Assembly: GCA_001897515.1 (NCBI GenBank)
Contig: MKTA01000030.1
Span: forward strand, 1-64,000
Direction: 5' to 3'
Source of the DNA: Bacteroidetes bacterium 41-46
GTDB lineage: Bacteria; Bacteroidota; Bacteroidia; Bacteroidales; UBA932
DNA: 64,000 bases
Under the pieces are notes generated by a model, which was not told the origin of the DNA, did not search any database, and saw only the letters and a program-made list of their open reading frames with translations. Shown one piece after another: positions 1 through 7,733 of the stretch. Position 1 is the first letter of the stretch. Every line of letters starts with the position of its first letter. Made by a program: the position numbers and the translations under genes.

Positions 1-160
1 TTTTTAAATGTTTAAGCTGTCCCTGCTACTGTTGATTTATCTTATTATTCTATAAAAGAATTAACGCTCTACTCTATTTATCGTACTACTTTAAATTGTA
101 CTTGTCTTCCAATATTTCAATGAACAAACCCAGATAAAAAACGGGACTTAAGCGTCCCTG
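1..160 (-). promoter_or_regulatory. Putative rRNA operon leader, operon running off the left edge
   Basis: No credible protein gene lies in the first 338 bases. Read on the minus strand, 130 to about 100 carries GTTCATTGAAATATTGGAAG, which resembles the GTTCTTTGACATATTGG motif found ahead of rRNA genes in Bacteroidetes. Just upstream on that strand is a hairpin (GGGAC/GTCCC, 143-158) followed by a T run (136-141), a terminator-like element of the kind leaders can hold. Two strong minus-strand promoters lie further upstream. Inference: 16S rRNA would begin beyond position 1. The motif match is from memory and the gene itself is not in view. Confidence 0.5.
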
Positions 161-176
161 TTCCGTTTGGGGAGTG

Positions 177-208
177 CAAAGGTAGGCAAGATTTTTGAAA
201 TTCCAAAA
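177..208 (-). promoter_or_regulatory. Bacteroidetes-type promoter facing left (probable rRNA promoter, proximal)
   Basis: The minus strand reads TACCTTTG at 184-177, a perfect TAnnTTTG -7 box, with TTG at 206-204 (in a TTTTGG context) exactly 19 bases upstream, matching the -33/-7 spacing known for the Bacteroidetes primary sigma factor. Nothing coding on the minus strand follows inside the window, so it most likely drives the element to the left. Confidence 0.6.
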
Positions 209-258
209 TTTTCTAGAAGAATTTTCTTTTTTCAGCAAACCTTTGCGGATTCAGGATG

Positions 259-288
259 CAAAGATATGCACTTTTACCTCCAAACAAA
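259..288 (-). promoter_or_regulatory. Second leftward promoter in tandem
   Basis: The minus strand reads TATCTTTG at 266-259 with TTG at 287-285, 18 bases upstream. Two consensus promoters in series about 80 bases apart are a common arrangement ahead of rRNA operons. Confidence 0.5.
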
Positions 289-309
289 AAATATTGAGAA
301 TAAAATTCC

Positions 310-317
310 TAATTTTG
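310..317 (+). promoter_or_regulatory. -7 box for the mannosyltransferase-pyrC operon
   Basis: TAATTTTG matches TAnnTTTG and would start transcription about 15 bases before the ATG at 339. The only TTG nearby (294-296) is 13 bases away, shorter than usual, so the -33 element is weak. Confidence 0.4.
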
Positions 318-338
318 CGGGATACAAAATACATCTAA

Positions 339-1070
339 ATGGAATCCAAAAAGATTGTCATCATCCCTACATATAATGAGAAGGAGAATATTGAAAAAAT
401 TATCAGAGAGATACTCTCACTGATAGAAGGATTTCATGTTCTCGTTGTTGACGATGGATCACCAGATGGTACTGCCCTTATAGTCAAAGCCCTGCAAAAT
501 GAGTTTAATGAGAGAGTTCATCTAATCGAGAGGGCTGGCAAGCAGGGTTTGGGGACAGCATATATTACTGGTTTTAACTGGTCAATAACCCACAAATATG
601 ATTATATCTTTGAAATGGATGCAGATTTCTCCCATAATCCAAAAGATTTACCCAAACTTTATTACTCTTGTGTGGAGGGGGCTGATCTATCAATTGGCTC
701 AAGATATTGTAAAGGAATCAGCGTAATAAACTGGCCGATAGGAAGGGTAATTATGTCGTACTATGCTTCTGCTTATGTAAGAGGTGTGCTTGGCATGAAA
801 ATATATGACACTACAGCTGGGTTTAAATGTTACAAAAGAGTTGTTTTAGAGACTATTGACTTTGATAAGATACGAATGAAAGGGTATGGTTTTCAAATTG
901 AAATGAAGTACAATACATTCAAATTAGGGTTTAAAATATCAGAGGTTCCAATAATATTTGTTGACAGAACAGAGGGAACATCAAAAATGAGTAGCGGGAT
1001 TTTTGGAGAGGCATTTTGGGGTGTATTAAAAATGAAAATGAGAAAAATCCATCCAAGGCAAATTGGTTAA
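339..1070 (+). CDS. Polyprenol monophosphomannose synthase (GT2 family)
   Basis: A 243-residue family-2 glycosyltransferase of the DPM1 type. Such enzymes move mannose or another sugar from a nucleotide sugar to polyprenyl phosphate at the inner face of the membrane. The nucleotide-binding start (IIPTYNE, about residue 8), the VVDDGSPDG loop (36-44) and the DAD metal-binding motif in MDADFSHNP (93-101) are all intact. There is no C-terminal membrane domain, as in the short bacterial and yeast-type forms. The stop is 3 bases before pyrC, so the two are co-transcribed. The exact sugar donor is unknown. Confidence 0.88.
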   Translation: MESKKIVIIPTYNEKENIEKIIREILSLIEGFHVLVVDDGSPDGTALIVKALQNEFNERVHLIERAGKQGLGTAYITGFNWSITHKYDYIFEMDADFSHNPKDLPKLYYSCVEGADLSIGSRYCKGISVINWPIGRVIMSYYASAYVRGVLGMKIYDTTAGFKCYKRVVLETIDFDKIRMKGYGFQIEMKYNTFKLGFKISEVPIIFVDRTEGTSKMSSGIFGEAFWGVLKMKMRKIHPRQIG

Positions 1071-1073
1071 TAG

Positions 1074-2408
1074 ATGAAGACGCTTATTAAAGATTGTATT
1101 ATTGTAAACGAGGGCAATCTGTTCAAAGGCTCTTTGCTTATAGAGGACTCATTTATTTCTGCCATATACCGCTCTCCGAATACATTTCCCGATGCTGATA
1201 TTACAATTGACGCTGAAGGATTATACCTTTTACCGGGATTGATTGACGACCAGGTGCACTTTAGAGAACCCGGCAATACACATAAAGCAGATATATCATC
1301 AGAAAGTGCAGCTGCAGTGGCAGGTGGAGTAACTTCATTTATGGAGATGCCGAACACAACCCCACCAGCTGTGACCTTAAAGCTTCTTGAGGAGAAGTAT
1401 CAGATAGCATCAGAGACATCATATGCCAATTATTCATTTTATTTAGGTGGAACTAATTCAAATATTAAAGAGATATTAAGAGCAGACAGGTCAAAAATTT
1501 GCGGAATTAAACTCTTCCTTGGTTCCTCTACCGGTGATATGTTGGTTGACAATATTGAAGCCTTAGAAGAAATCTTTGAGAAGACAGACATCTTAATTGC
1601 CGTTCATTCAGAAGATGAAGAGATTATTAAAGCAAATATTAAAAATGCTGTTGATCACTATGGCGAGAAAATTCCTGTATCTCTTCACCCAATAATCAGG
1701 AGCAGAGAGGCGTGTATAAAATCCACCAAGAAAGCCCTGGATCTGGCAATCAGGCATAATTCATCTCTTCACATACTCCATATTTCTACAAAAGAGGAAA
1801 TTGAGATGTTAAAAGAGGCTCGTAAATTAAATCATAATATAACCGGAGAAGTTTGCGTTCACTACATGTACTTGGATGATAATCATTATGACAATCTGGG
1901 AACCTTGATGAAGTGCAACCCTGCGATAAAGAGTTTAAGTGACAGAGAAGCAATAATATCTGCTGTAAAGGATGGCACTATTATGATTGTGGCTACAGAT
2001 CATGCTCCGCACACAATTGGTGAGAAATCAAGAGAGTATATCACTGCACCCTCCGGCCTTCCCCTGATTCAGCATAGTTTCCAAATTATGTGGGAGTTGC
2101 ATCTTAAGGGTCATTTTACTATTCATGATATAGCTGACAGAATGGCTCACTCCCCTGCCGAAAGATTCAGAATTAATAAAAGAGGTTTTATTAGAGAGGG
2201 TTACTATGCCGATTTAATGCTTTTCAACCCGAATAAACCTTATACAGTTTCCAAAGAGAACATTAAATACAAATGCGGGTGGTCTCCATTTGAGGGAACA
2301 ACATTTAATTCATCCATAATTCACACCTTCGTCAATGGTATTCATGTATTTGATCAAGAAAAACTGACAGGACGCAAGGCTGGCAAACGAATATCATTTT
2401 CTATATGA
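1074..2408 (+). CDS. pyrC: Dihydroorotase
   Basis: Amidohydrolase that cyclises N-carbamoyl-aspartate to dihydroorotate in pyrimidine synthesis. At 444 residues it has the length of class I enzymes. The signature IDDQVHFREPG is at 57-67, the likely carboxylated lysine is Lys146 in GIKLFLGSS, further metal ligands are His178, His233 or His236, and the catalytic Asp309 lies in VATDHAPH. The first His of the usual HxH pair is Gln60; from memory this is shared by Bacteroidetes dihydroorotases, so it is a lineage trait and not damage. The TGA stop overlaps the next ATG by four bases. Confidence 0.93.
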   Translation: MKTLIKDCIIVNEGNLFKGSLLIEDSFISAIYRSPNTFPDADITIDAEGLYLLPGLIDDQVHFREPGNTHKADISSESAAAVAGGVTSFMEMPNTTPPAVTLKLLEEKYQIASETSYANYSFYLGGTNSNIKEILRADRSKICGIKLFLGSSTGDMLVDNIEALEEIFEKTDILIAVHSEDEEIIKANIKNAVDHYGEKIPVSLHPIIRSREACIKSTKKALDLAIRHNSSLHILHISTKEEIEMLKEARKLNHNITGEVCVHYMYLDDNHYDNLGTLMKCNPAIKSLSDREAIISAVKDGTIMIVATDHAPHTIGEKSREYITAPSGLPLIQHSFQIMWELHLKGHFTIHDIADRMAHSPAERFRINKRGFIREGYYADLMLFNPNKPYTVSKENIKYKCGWSPFEGTTFNSSIIHTFVNGIHVFDQEKLTGRKAGKRISFSI

Positions 2409-3337
2409 ACAACAGGGCAGACGCAGTAGTTTATCTTTCCATAATCGCTGCAGTAGTTTTTTGGGGATTCTCCTTTATCTGGACGAACTCACTTATTCAG
2501 CAAGGGTTTCCCACAATGGGAATCTTGTTATTCAGGATGACACTGGCTTCAGTATTTCTTTTAATAGTTTCTATATCAGCAAAAAAAATACAAAAACTTA
2601 AAAAAGAAGACTTTAAATGGTTTTTACTGCTTGTTTTTCTTGAGCCTTTTATCTATTTTATCGGTGAAACTCTTGGATTGAAAGCGGTCAACTCTCCCAC
2701 CCTAAGTTCAATAATAATAGCGACTATTCCTATATTTGCTCTAATTCCGGGGATACTGGTATATAAAGAGAGATTAACCACAATCAACATTATTGGTGTA
2801 TTCATTACTCTTCCTGGAATTTTGCTTGTAGTTTTTGACGGAGGAGCTATTTCAGTTGACCATTATTGGGGATTAGCATTTCTTTTTATTGCTGTTTTTT
2901 CTGCCGTGGGCTATACAATGGTGGTTAAGAGACTTGCGAACAGATACAACAGTTATACAATAGCAACTTACCAACACATCTTAGGAGCTCTGTATTTCTT
3001 GCCTCTTTTTCTTTTTTTTGATGCTGATAAGTTTACACTTTCAATGCTAACAACGGACGTTGTAAAGCCTTTGCTATTTTTAGCCGGGTTATGTTCCTGT
3101 GCTGCCTTTATTCTTTTTATAAACTCCATCAGGGCTCTTGGAATTGCGAGGTCTAATATATTTACATCTCTAGTGCCCGCTATATCTGCTTTTGGAGCGT
3201 ATATGGCAGGTCAGGAGGGACTTGGGACATATAAACTTCTGGGGATTGCCATAGTTGTTTCTGGAGTAATAATTGCCCAGAGAGAGAAAAGGAGCAAAAG
3301 ATTACCCAACACCCTTCAAGGTCAACTGAATCCTTAA
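2405..3337 (+). CDS. EamA/DMT-family permease
   Basis: A 310-residue membrane protein of the drug/metabolite transporter superfamily. About ten hydrophobic helices are visible as two EamA repeats; the second begins around residue 155 after a GLAFLF stretch. Substrate cannot be told; relatives export amino acids or metabolites. It is translationally coupled to pyrC (ATGA overlap). Its last 36 bases overlap the 3' end of the convergent tex gene. The short charged tail (REKRSKRLP) is typical of a cytoplasmic C-terminus. Confidence 0.85.
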   Translation: MNNRADAVVYLSIIAAVVFWGFSFIWTNSLIQQGFPTMGILLFRMTLASVFLLIVSISAKKIQKLKKEDFKWFLLLVFLEPFIYFIGETLGLKAVNSPTLSSIIIATIPIFALIPGILVYKERLTTINIIGVFITLPGILLVVFDGGAISVDHYWGLAFLFIAVFSAVGYTMVVKRLANRYNSYTIATYQHILGALYFLPLFLFFDADKFTLSMLTTDVVKPLLFLAGLCSCAAFILFINSIRALGIARSNIFTSLVPAISAFGAYMAGQEGLGTYKLLGIAIVVSGVIIAQREKRSKRLPNTLQGQLNP

Positions 3338-5443
3338 TCTTTTATAGTCTATCTCTAGCACTTTTACCATAAGTTGTTGCTGAAGTTTCACAACCTCATG
3401 CGGTGAAGATATAAATTTATCAGCAAGTTGAGATATATGAATAAGTCCATCCTGCTTAATTCCTATATCCACAAAGGCCCCAAAATTTGTTATATTGGTA
3501 ACAATACCAGGTAAAATCATACCAGGCTTTAAGTCATCAATTGTATGAACTTCCTGCGAAAACTCCATTACTTTTGCAAGAGATCTTGGATCTCTTCCAG
3601 GTTTTGACAGCTCATCCATTATGTCCATAAGGGTTGGAATACCAACCTCTTGTGATACATAATTCTCAATATTAACTCTCTCCCTTAAGTCCTTTTCTGA
3701 AATAAGTTCAGTGAGCTTAACCTTATGATCGCTAGCAATTCTTTCAACCAGATGATACCTCTCAGGATGAACAGCTGTATTATCCAATGGATTTTGACTC
3801 CCGGGGATTCTAAGAAAACCAGCACATTGCTCAAAAGCTTTAGATCCTAATCGCTTAACCTTCAATAGCTCCATTCTGGACTTAAATGGACCGTTACTAT
3901 TTCTGTGGTCAATGATGTTTTGAGCTATTACAGGACCAATACCTGAGACATAGCTAAGCAGATGCTTGCTAGCGGTATTTAGATTAACTCCTACTCTGTT
4001 CACACAGTTTACAACAGTCTCATCAAGCATCACTTTTAAAAGTGATTGATCTACATCGTGTTGATATTGACCAACTCCTATAGATTTTGGATCAATTTTA
4101 ACAAGTTCGGCCAATGGATCCATCACTCTTCTGCCAATAGAGACTGCTCCCCGAACTGTTACATCATAGCCTGGGAACTCCTCTCTTGCAATAGGAGAAG
4201 CAGAATAGACAGATGCTCCATCTTCACTAACAGAAAAGACCTGTAAACCTTGAGGCATCGGAATTTTTCGGATGAATGATTCGGTCTCTCTGCTTGCAGT
4301 TCCATCACCAATGGCAATTATTTCAATCTTATAGGCCTCAATTAGATTTGATATCTTTTTGATAGCCTGAATTTTTTCATTTATAGGTGGGTGAGGATAG
4401 ATAGTGTCATTATGAAGTAACTCTCCCTGTGGACCTAAACAGACCACTTTACACCCGGTTCTAAAACCCGGATCTATTGCCAGAACTCTCTTTTGACCTG
4501 CTGGTGGAGCCAGCAATAAAGCACTTAAATTTTCTCCGAATACCTTTATTGAGTCTATATCTGCTCTCTCCTTAGCAATTTTTAGCACTTCGTTCTCAAT
4601 AGACGGGTGCAATAATCGTTTGTATGAATCTTCTATTGCAAGCTCTATCTGATATTTGCATTGTTTTGAACTGATGTTTTCAGTTAGAATTATTCTTTTT
4701 ATTGAGTTAATAGAATACTCTTGTTCAATATCTAACTTAACAGTTAGCTCCCCTTCCCTCTCTCCTCTTAGAATTGCCAGTACTCTGTGAGATGGCATTT
4801 TCCCTATATTGCCAGAAAAATCAAAATAGTTTCTAAACTTACTATTCTCCTCAGATTCTATATCCTTATGTTTTTTAGAGAGTATTTTACCAAATTTAGA
4901 GTACTGTTCTCTAAGTACCTCTCTTACTCTTATATTCTCAGAAACCCATTCAGCAATAATATCTCTTGCACCCTCCAATGCGTCATCTGCGGATTTAACT
5001 TTATCGTTAATAAAATCTTCTGCAGAGATTAGAGGATTAGCTGTTTTATGTTTATAGATAAGCTCTGCTAATGGTTCTAGTCCATTCTCCTTTGCAATTG
5101 ATGCCCTTGTCCTCTTTTTTGGCTTGAAAGGAAGATAAATATCCTCAAGTTGTTGAGAGTCTATGCATATATCAATATCTCTTCTGAGTTCCTCTGTGAG
5201 CTTTCCCTGCTCTGTAATTGAAGAGATTACTGTCAGCTTACGTTTGTCCAGATCTGAAAATCTTGTATAGAACTGTTTTATTTGGGAAACCTGTATTTCA
5301 TCAAGTGATCCTGTTCTCTCTTTTCTGTATCTGGAGATGAAGGGTATTGATGAGCCATCGTTAAGAAGTTCAATACAATGTTCAACTTGCCATTTATAAA
5401 TTCCAAGCTCTTTAGCTATAAATTCTATGTAAATATCATTCAT
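3302..5443 (-). CDS. tex: Tex family RNA-binding protein
   Basis: A 713-residue Tex/YhgF protein, a nucleic-acid binding factor linked to transcription and toxin expression. In order it shows the helical Tex N-domain, a YqgF/RNase H-like domain (LAIDPGFRTGCK), helix-hairpin-helix motifs (SGIGPVIAQNIIDHR) and a C-terminal S1 domain (GIVTNITNFGAFVDIG). The ATG at 5443 is preferred: it gives the usual N-terminus MNDIYIEFIAKELG and overlaps the end of the CLC gene by only 8 bases, whereas an in-frame start at 5518 would add 25 atypical residues inside that gene. Confidence 0.9.
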   Translation of the reverse strand: MNDIYIEFIAKELGIYKWQVEHCIELLNDGSSIPFISRYRKERTGSLDEIQVSQIKQFYTRFSDLDKRKLTVISSITEQGKLTEELRRDIDICIDSQQLEDIYLPFKPKKRTRASIAKENGLEPLAELIYKHKTANPLISAEDFINDKVKSADDALEGARDIIAEWVSENIRVREVLREQYSKFGKILSKKHKDIESEENSKFRNYFDFSGNIGKMPSHRVLAILRGEREGELTVKLDIEQEYSINSIKRIILTENISSKQCKYQIELAIEDSYKRLLHPSIENEVLKIAKERADIDSIKVFGENLSALLLAPPAGQKRVLAIDPGFRTGCKVVCLGPQGELLHNDTIYPHPPINEKIQAIKKISNLIEAYKIEIIAIGDGTASRETESFIRKIPMPQGLQVFSVSEDGASVYSASPIAREEFPGYDVTVRGAVSIGRRVMDPLAELVKIDPKSIGVGQYQHDVDQSLLKVMLDETVVNCVNRVGVNLNTASKHLLSYVSGIGPVIAQNIIDHRNSNGPFKSRMELLKVKRLGSKAFEQCAGFLRIPGSQNPLDNTAVHPERYHLVERIASDHKVKLTELISEKDLRERVNIENYVSQEVGIPTLMDIMDELSKPGRDPRSLAKVMEFSQEVHTIDDLKPGMILPGIVTNITNFGAFVDIGIKQDGLIHISQLADKFISSPHEVVKLQQQLMVKVLEIDYKRLRIQLTLKGVG

Positions 5444-7211
5444 GAGAAACCTTTTGTAATTGTTCTCTGTAAGCAGAAAATATTTTTGATTTTGAAACAA
5501 ATCCTTTATAAACTCCATCTGAATTTACTACCGGAAGATTCCATGATGCGCTCTTTTCAAACTTAGCCATCACCTCTTCCATTACGTCGTTTTCATAAAC
5601 AAAATAGTCAACAGGAAGAATTAATTCTGAGATGTCTGTTGTATCATATTTATCAGAATCAAACATTATTTGCCGAATATTATCCAACAGAATAATCCCT
5701 TTAAGCTTTCCATCTGAATCCAGAACAGGAAAGATATTTCTGCTTGAAGATCTTATTTGATTAATAACATCTCTTAATTTACCCTTTAAACAGAGTGTTT
5801 TGAAGTCGGTCTCAATTAAATCAGATGTCTTCAATAGAGTCAAAACAGCCTGATCGCTGTTATGTGTCAGCAGTGCCCCCTGTTTAGCTATCCTTTTTGT
5901 GTAAATTGAATATGGCTCAAATGTTCTAATGGTGGCAAATGAGATTGCGGATGTTATGATAAGAGGCATCAACAGTATATAACCCCCGGTTATCTCTGCA
6001 ATCAGAAAGATTGCTGTCATTGGTGCCTGCATAACACCAGCCATTAATCCGGCCATTCCGACTAGAGCAAAATTTGCCTCCGGTAAATCATATATACCTA
6101 AAAGATTTATAGTCCTTGAAATAACAAATCCTGTAATTCCGCCTATAAATAGTGTAGGGCCAAATGTTCCACCTACTCCACCACCCGCATTTGTAAAAGA
6201 CATAGCCCATACCTTAAAAAAGATTATCGCAGAAAAAAAGAGCGGAACGAACCACTCATAGGCGAAGAGTCCTGAAAATATACTTGGACCAATAGCTTCT
6301 GTTGAATTGTTGTTTAAAAGAGATGTCAATGATTCATAACCCTCTCCAAATAGAGGAGGAAAAAGGAAAATTAGTAAACCAAGTGAAACAGCAGAGATTC
6401 CCCATCTTTTAAACGGACTGACAATTGATGAAATTTTGTCTTCCATCTTTAGTGTCATTCTTATAAAATACAGAGATATAAACCCGCACACAACTCCAAG
6501 TAGAATGTAAAACGGGATGTTACCCATGCTGAATGGTAAGATTGAGTTGGCAAATACTACTTTATCCCCAAGGAAAAGGTATGAAATTGTAGTTGCAGTA
6601 ACAGCTGACACAAGCAGGGGAAGGATTGAGGTCATAGAGATGTTGAAAAGCAGTATCTCAAGAGTAAAAAGAATGCCTGCAAGTGGTGCCTTGAAAATAC
6701 CGGCAACTGCTCCTGCAGCCCCGCAACCCAGAAGAATTGTGATATGCTTATGGGATAGCCCCATCCATTTCGCTGTATTAGAGCCAATTGCAGCTCCAGT
6801 ATAGACAATTGGAGCCTCTGCCCCAACAGAGCCGCCAAAACCTATTGTTAGAGAGCTTGCAATAACTGAACTCCAAGTATTATGTGGCTTAATTTTGGAC
6901 TCGTTTCTGGAAATTGCTGTAAGAACTTTTGTAACGCCATGTCCAATATTATCCTTAATAACATACCTTACAAAGAGAAAAGAGAGCAGCATACCTATTC
7001 CGGGATAAACAATATATAGCAGACTCTCTGCAGGAGTGTTAAACCATCCCTTTAAAATCCATGCTACAAAATGGACAGCGTGCTTTAGGGTCACAGCTGC
7101 AATCCCGCTGCCAACCCCAACAATAACAGACATAATGAAGAGAAGCTGACTCTCTGGAAGCTCTCTGATCTTGCATAAAAGTTCTTTAAAAATTCTCCTA
7201 ATTAAATCCAT
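5436..7211 (-). CDS. CLC-family chloride channel/antiporter with CBS pair
   Basis: A 591-residue CLC protein: a membrane part of about 430 residues followed by two CBS domains (about 460-585). The gating glutamate is present as Glu132 in GSVGAEAP; the GIFKAPLAG and GGVGGTFGP segments are also intact. The usual GSGIP selectivity motif is changed to GHGVTKV around residue 90-96, so anion preference is uncertain. Family members move Cl- or exchange Cl- for H+; CBS domains usually bind adenine nucleotides and tune activity. The gene sits 8 bases into tex, so both are probably one transcript. Confidence 0.88.
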   Translation of the reverse strand: MDLIRRIFKELLCKIRELPESQLLFIMSVIVGVGSGIAAVTLKHAVHFVAWILKGWFNTPAESLLYIVYPGIGMLLSFLFVRYVIKDNIGHGVTKVLTAISRNESKIKPHNTWSSVIASSLTIGFGGSVGAEAPIVYTGAAIGSNTAKWMGLSHKHITILLGCGAAGAVAGIFKAPLAGILFTLEILLFNISMTSILPLLVSAVTATTISYLFLGDKVVFANSILPFSMGNIPFYILLGVVCGFISLYFIRMTLKMEDKISSIVSPFKRWGISAVSLGLLIFLFPPLFGEGYESLTSLLNNNSTEAIGPSIFSGLFAYEWFVPLFFSAIIFFKVWAMSFTNAGGGVGGTFGPTLFIGGITGFVISRTINLLGIYDLPEANFALVGMAGLMAGVMQAPMTAIFLIAEITGGYILLMPLIITSAISFATIRTFEPYSIYTKRIAKQGALLTHNSDQAVLTLLKTSDLIETDFKTLCLKGKLRDVINQIRSSSRNIFPVLDSDGKLKGIILLDNIRQIMFDSDKYDTTDISELILPVDYFVYENDVMEEVMAKFEKSASWNLPVVNSDGVYKGFVSKSKIFSAYREQLQKVSHE

Positions 7212-7224
7212 ACACGAAATTACG

Positions 7225-7249
7225 AAAAAAGGCTGATAAATCAGCCTTT
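7225..7249 (-). terminator. Rho-independent terminator after the small acidic protein gene
   Basis: AAAGGCTGA (7228-7236) pairs with TCAGCCTTT (7241-7249) around a 4-base loop; on the minus strand it runs into TTTTTT. It separates the 7274-7666 gene from the CLC gene, whose ATG is only 14 bases further on. Confidence 0.8.
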
Positions 7250-7273
7250 AACTTGTTGAGAAGGGTCTCATTA

Positions 7274-7666
7274 TTACTCATCAGACTCTTCAGATTCTTC
7301 AGGGAAAGATCCACTTGAGTCGTCGTCTGGAAACTCATCCGGATCACCTCCATCAACATCAGAAGCTCCAGAACCAAATAGTTCATCTGTAGCTTCATCG
7401 TAATCATCAATCTTAACATCTACTTTAACCAGATAGACAGCATCAGGCACCTCTAGAGATATAGCATAAAAGAATGATCCATCTGGTTTATCAACCTTAA
7501 AGATATCTCCCATATAGTCTGCGTAGCCCCTTGGATATTTTTCCTTTAGGATAGCAAGCAATTCCGGGCTCAAGTTGTTGTAACTTACAACAGATCTGCG
7601 CTTTGATTGGTTAGGGGATGGCTTGACAGGTGCTTTGACTTTTGCAGTATTTGGTTTTTTCTCCAT
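7274..7666 (-). CDS. Conserved small acidic protein, function unknown
   Basis: 130 residues. The first 25 are basic and proline-rich, the middle (28-95) is a folded-looking segment with KEKYPRGYADYM and DAVYLVKVDVKIDD, and the last 35 are almost all Asp, Glu, Ser and Gly. I recall similar proteins in Bacteroidales annotated only as hypothetical. The mix of a basic head and a very acidic tail suggests a protein- or nucleic-acid-binding role, but that is a guess. A clear terminator follows. Confidence 0.7.
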   Translation of the reverse strand: MEKKPNTAKVKAPVKPSPNQSKRRSVVSYNNLSPELLAILKEKYPRGYADYMGDIFKVDKPDGSFFYAISLEVPDAVYLVKVDVKIDDYDEATDELFGSGASDVDGGDPDEFPDDDSSGSFPEESEESDE

Positions 7667-7733
7667 ATATCTATGTTAACTTTTATTCGGGGTGCAATTA
7701 TAGTGCAAAAAAATAAGTTTTTTACAAGCTTTT

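Noticed and set aside
143-158. Hairpin GGGAC/GTCCC as terminator of a leftward gene
   Set aside because: No minus-strand gene lies to its right; it is better read as part of the putative rRNA leader.
167-376. A 69-residue plus-strand frame near the left edge
   Set aside because: It overlaps the mannosyltransferase start, crosses two minus-strand promoter boxes and has no recognisable protein features.
5444-5518. Upstream start for tex adding 25 residues
   Set aside because: The added residues lie within the CLC gene and do not match Tex N-termini.
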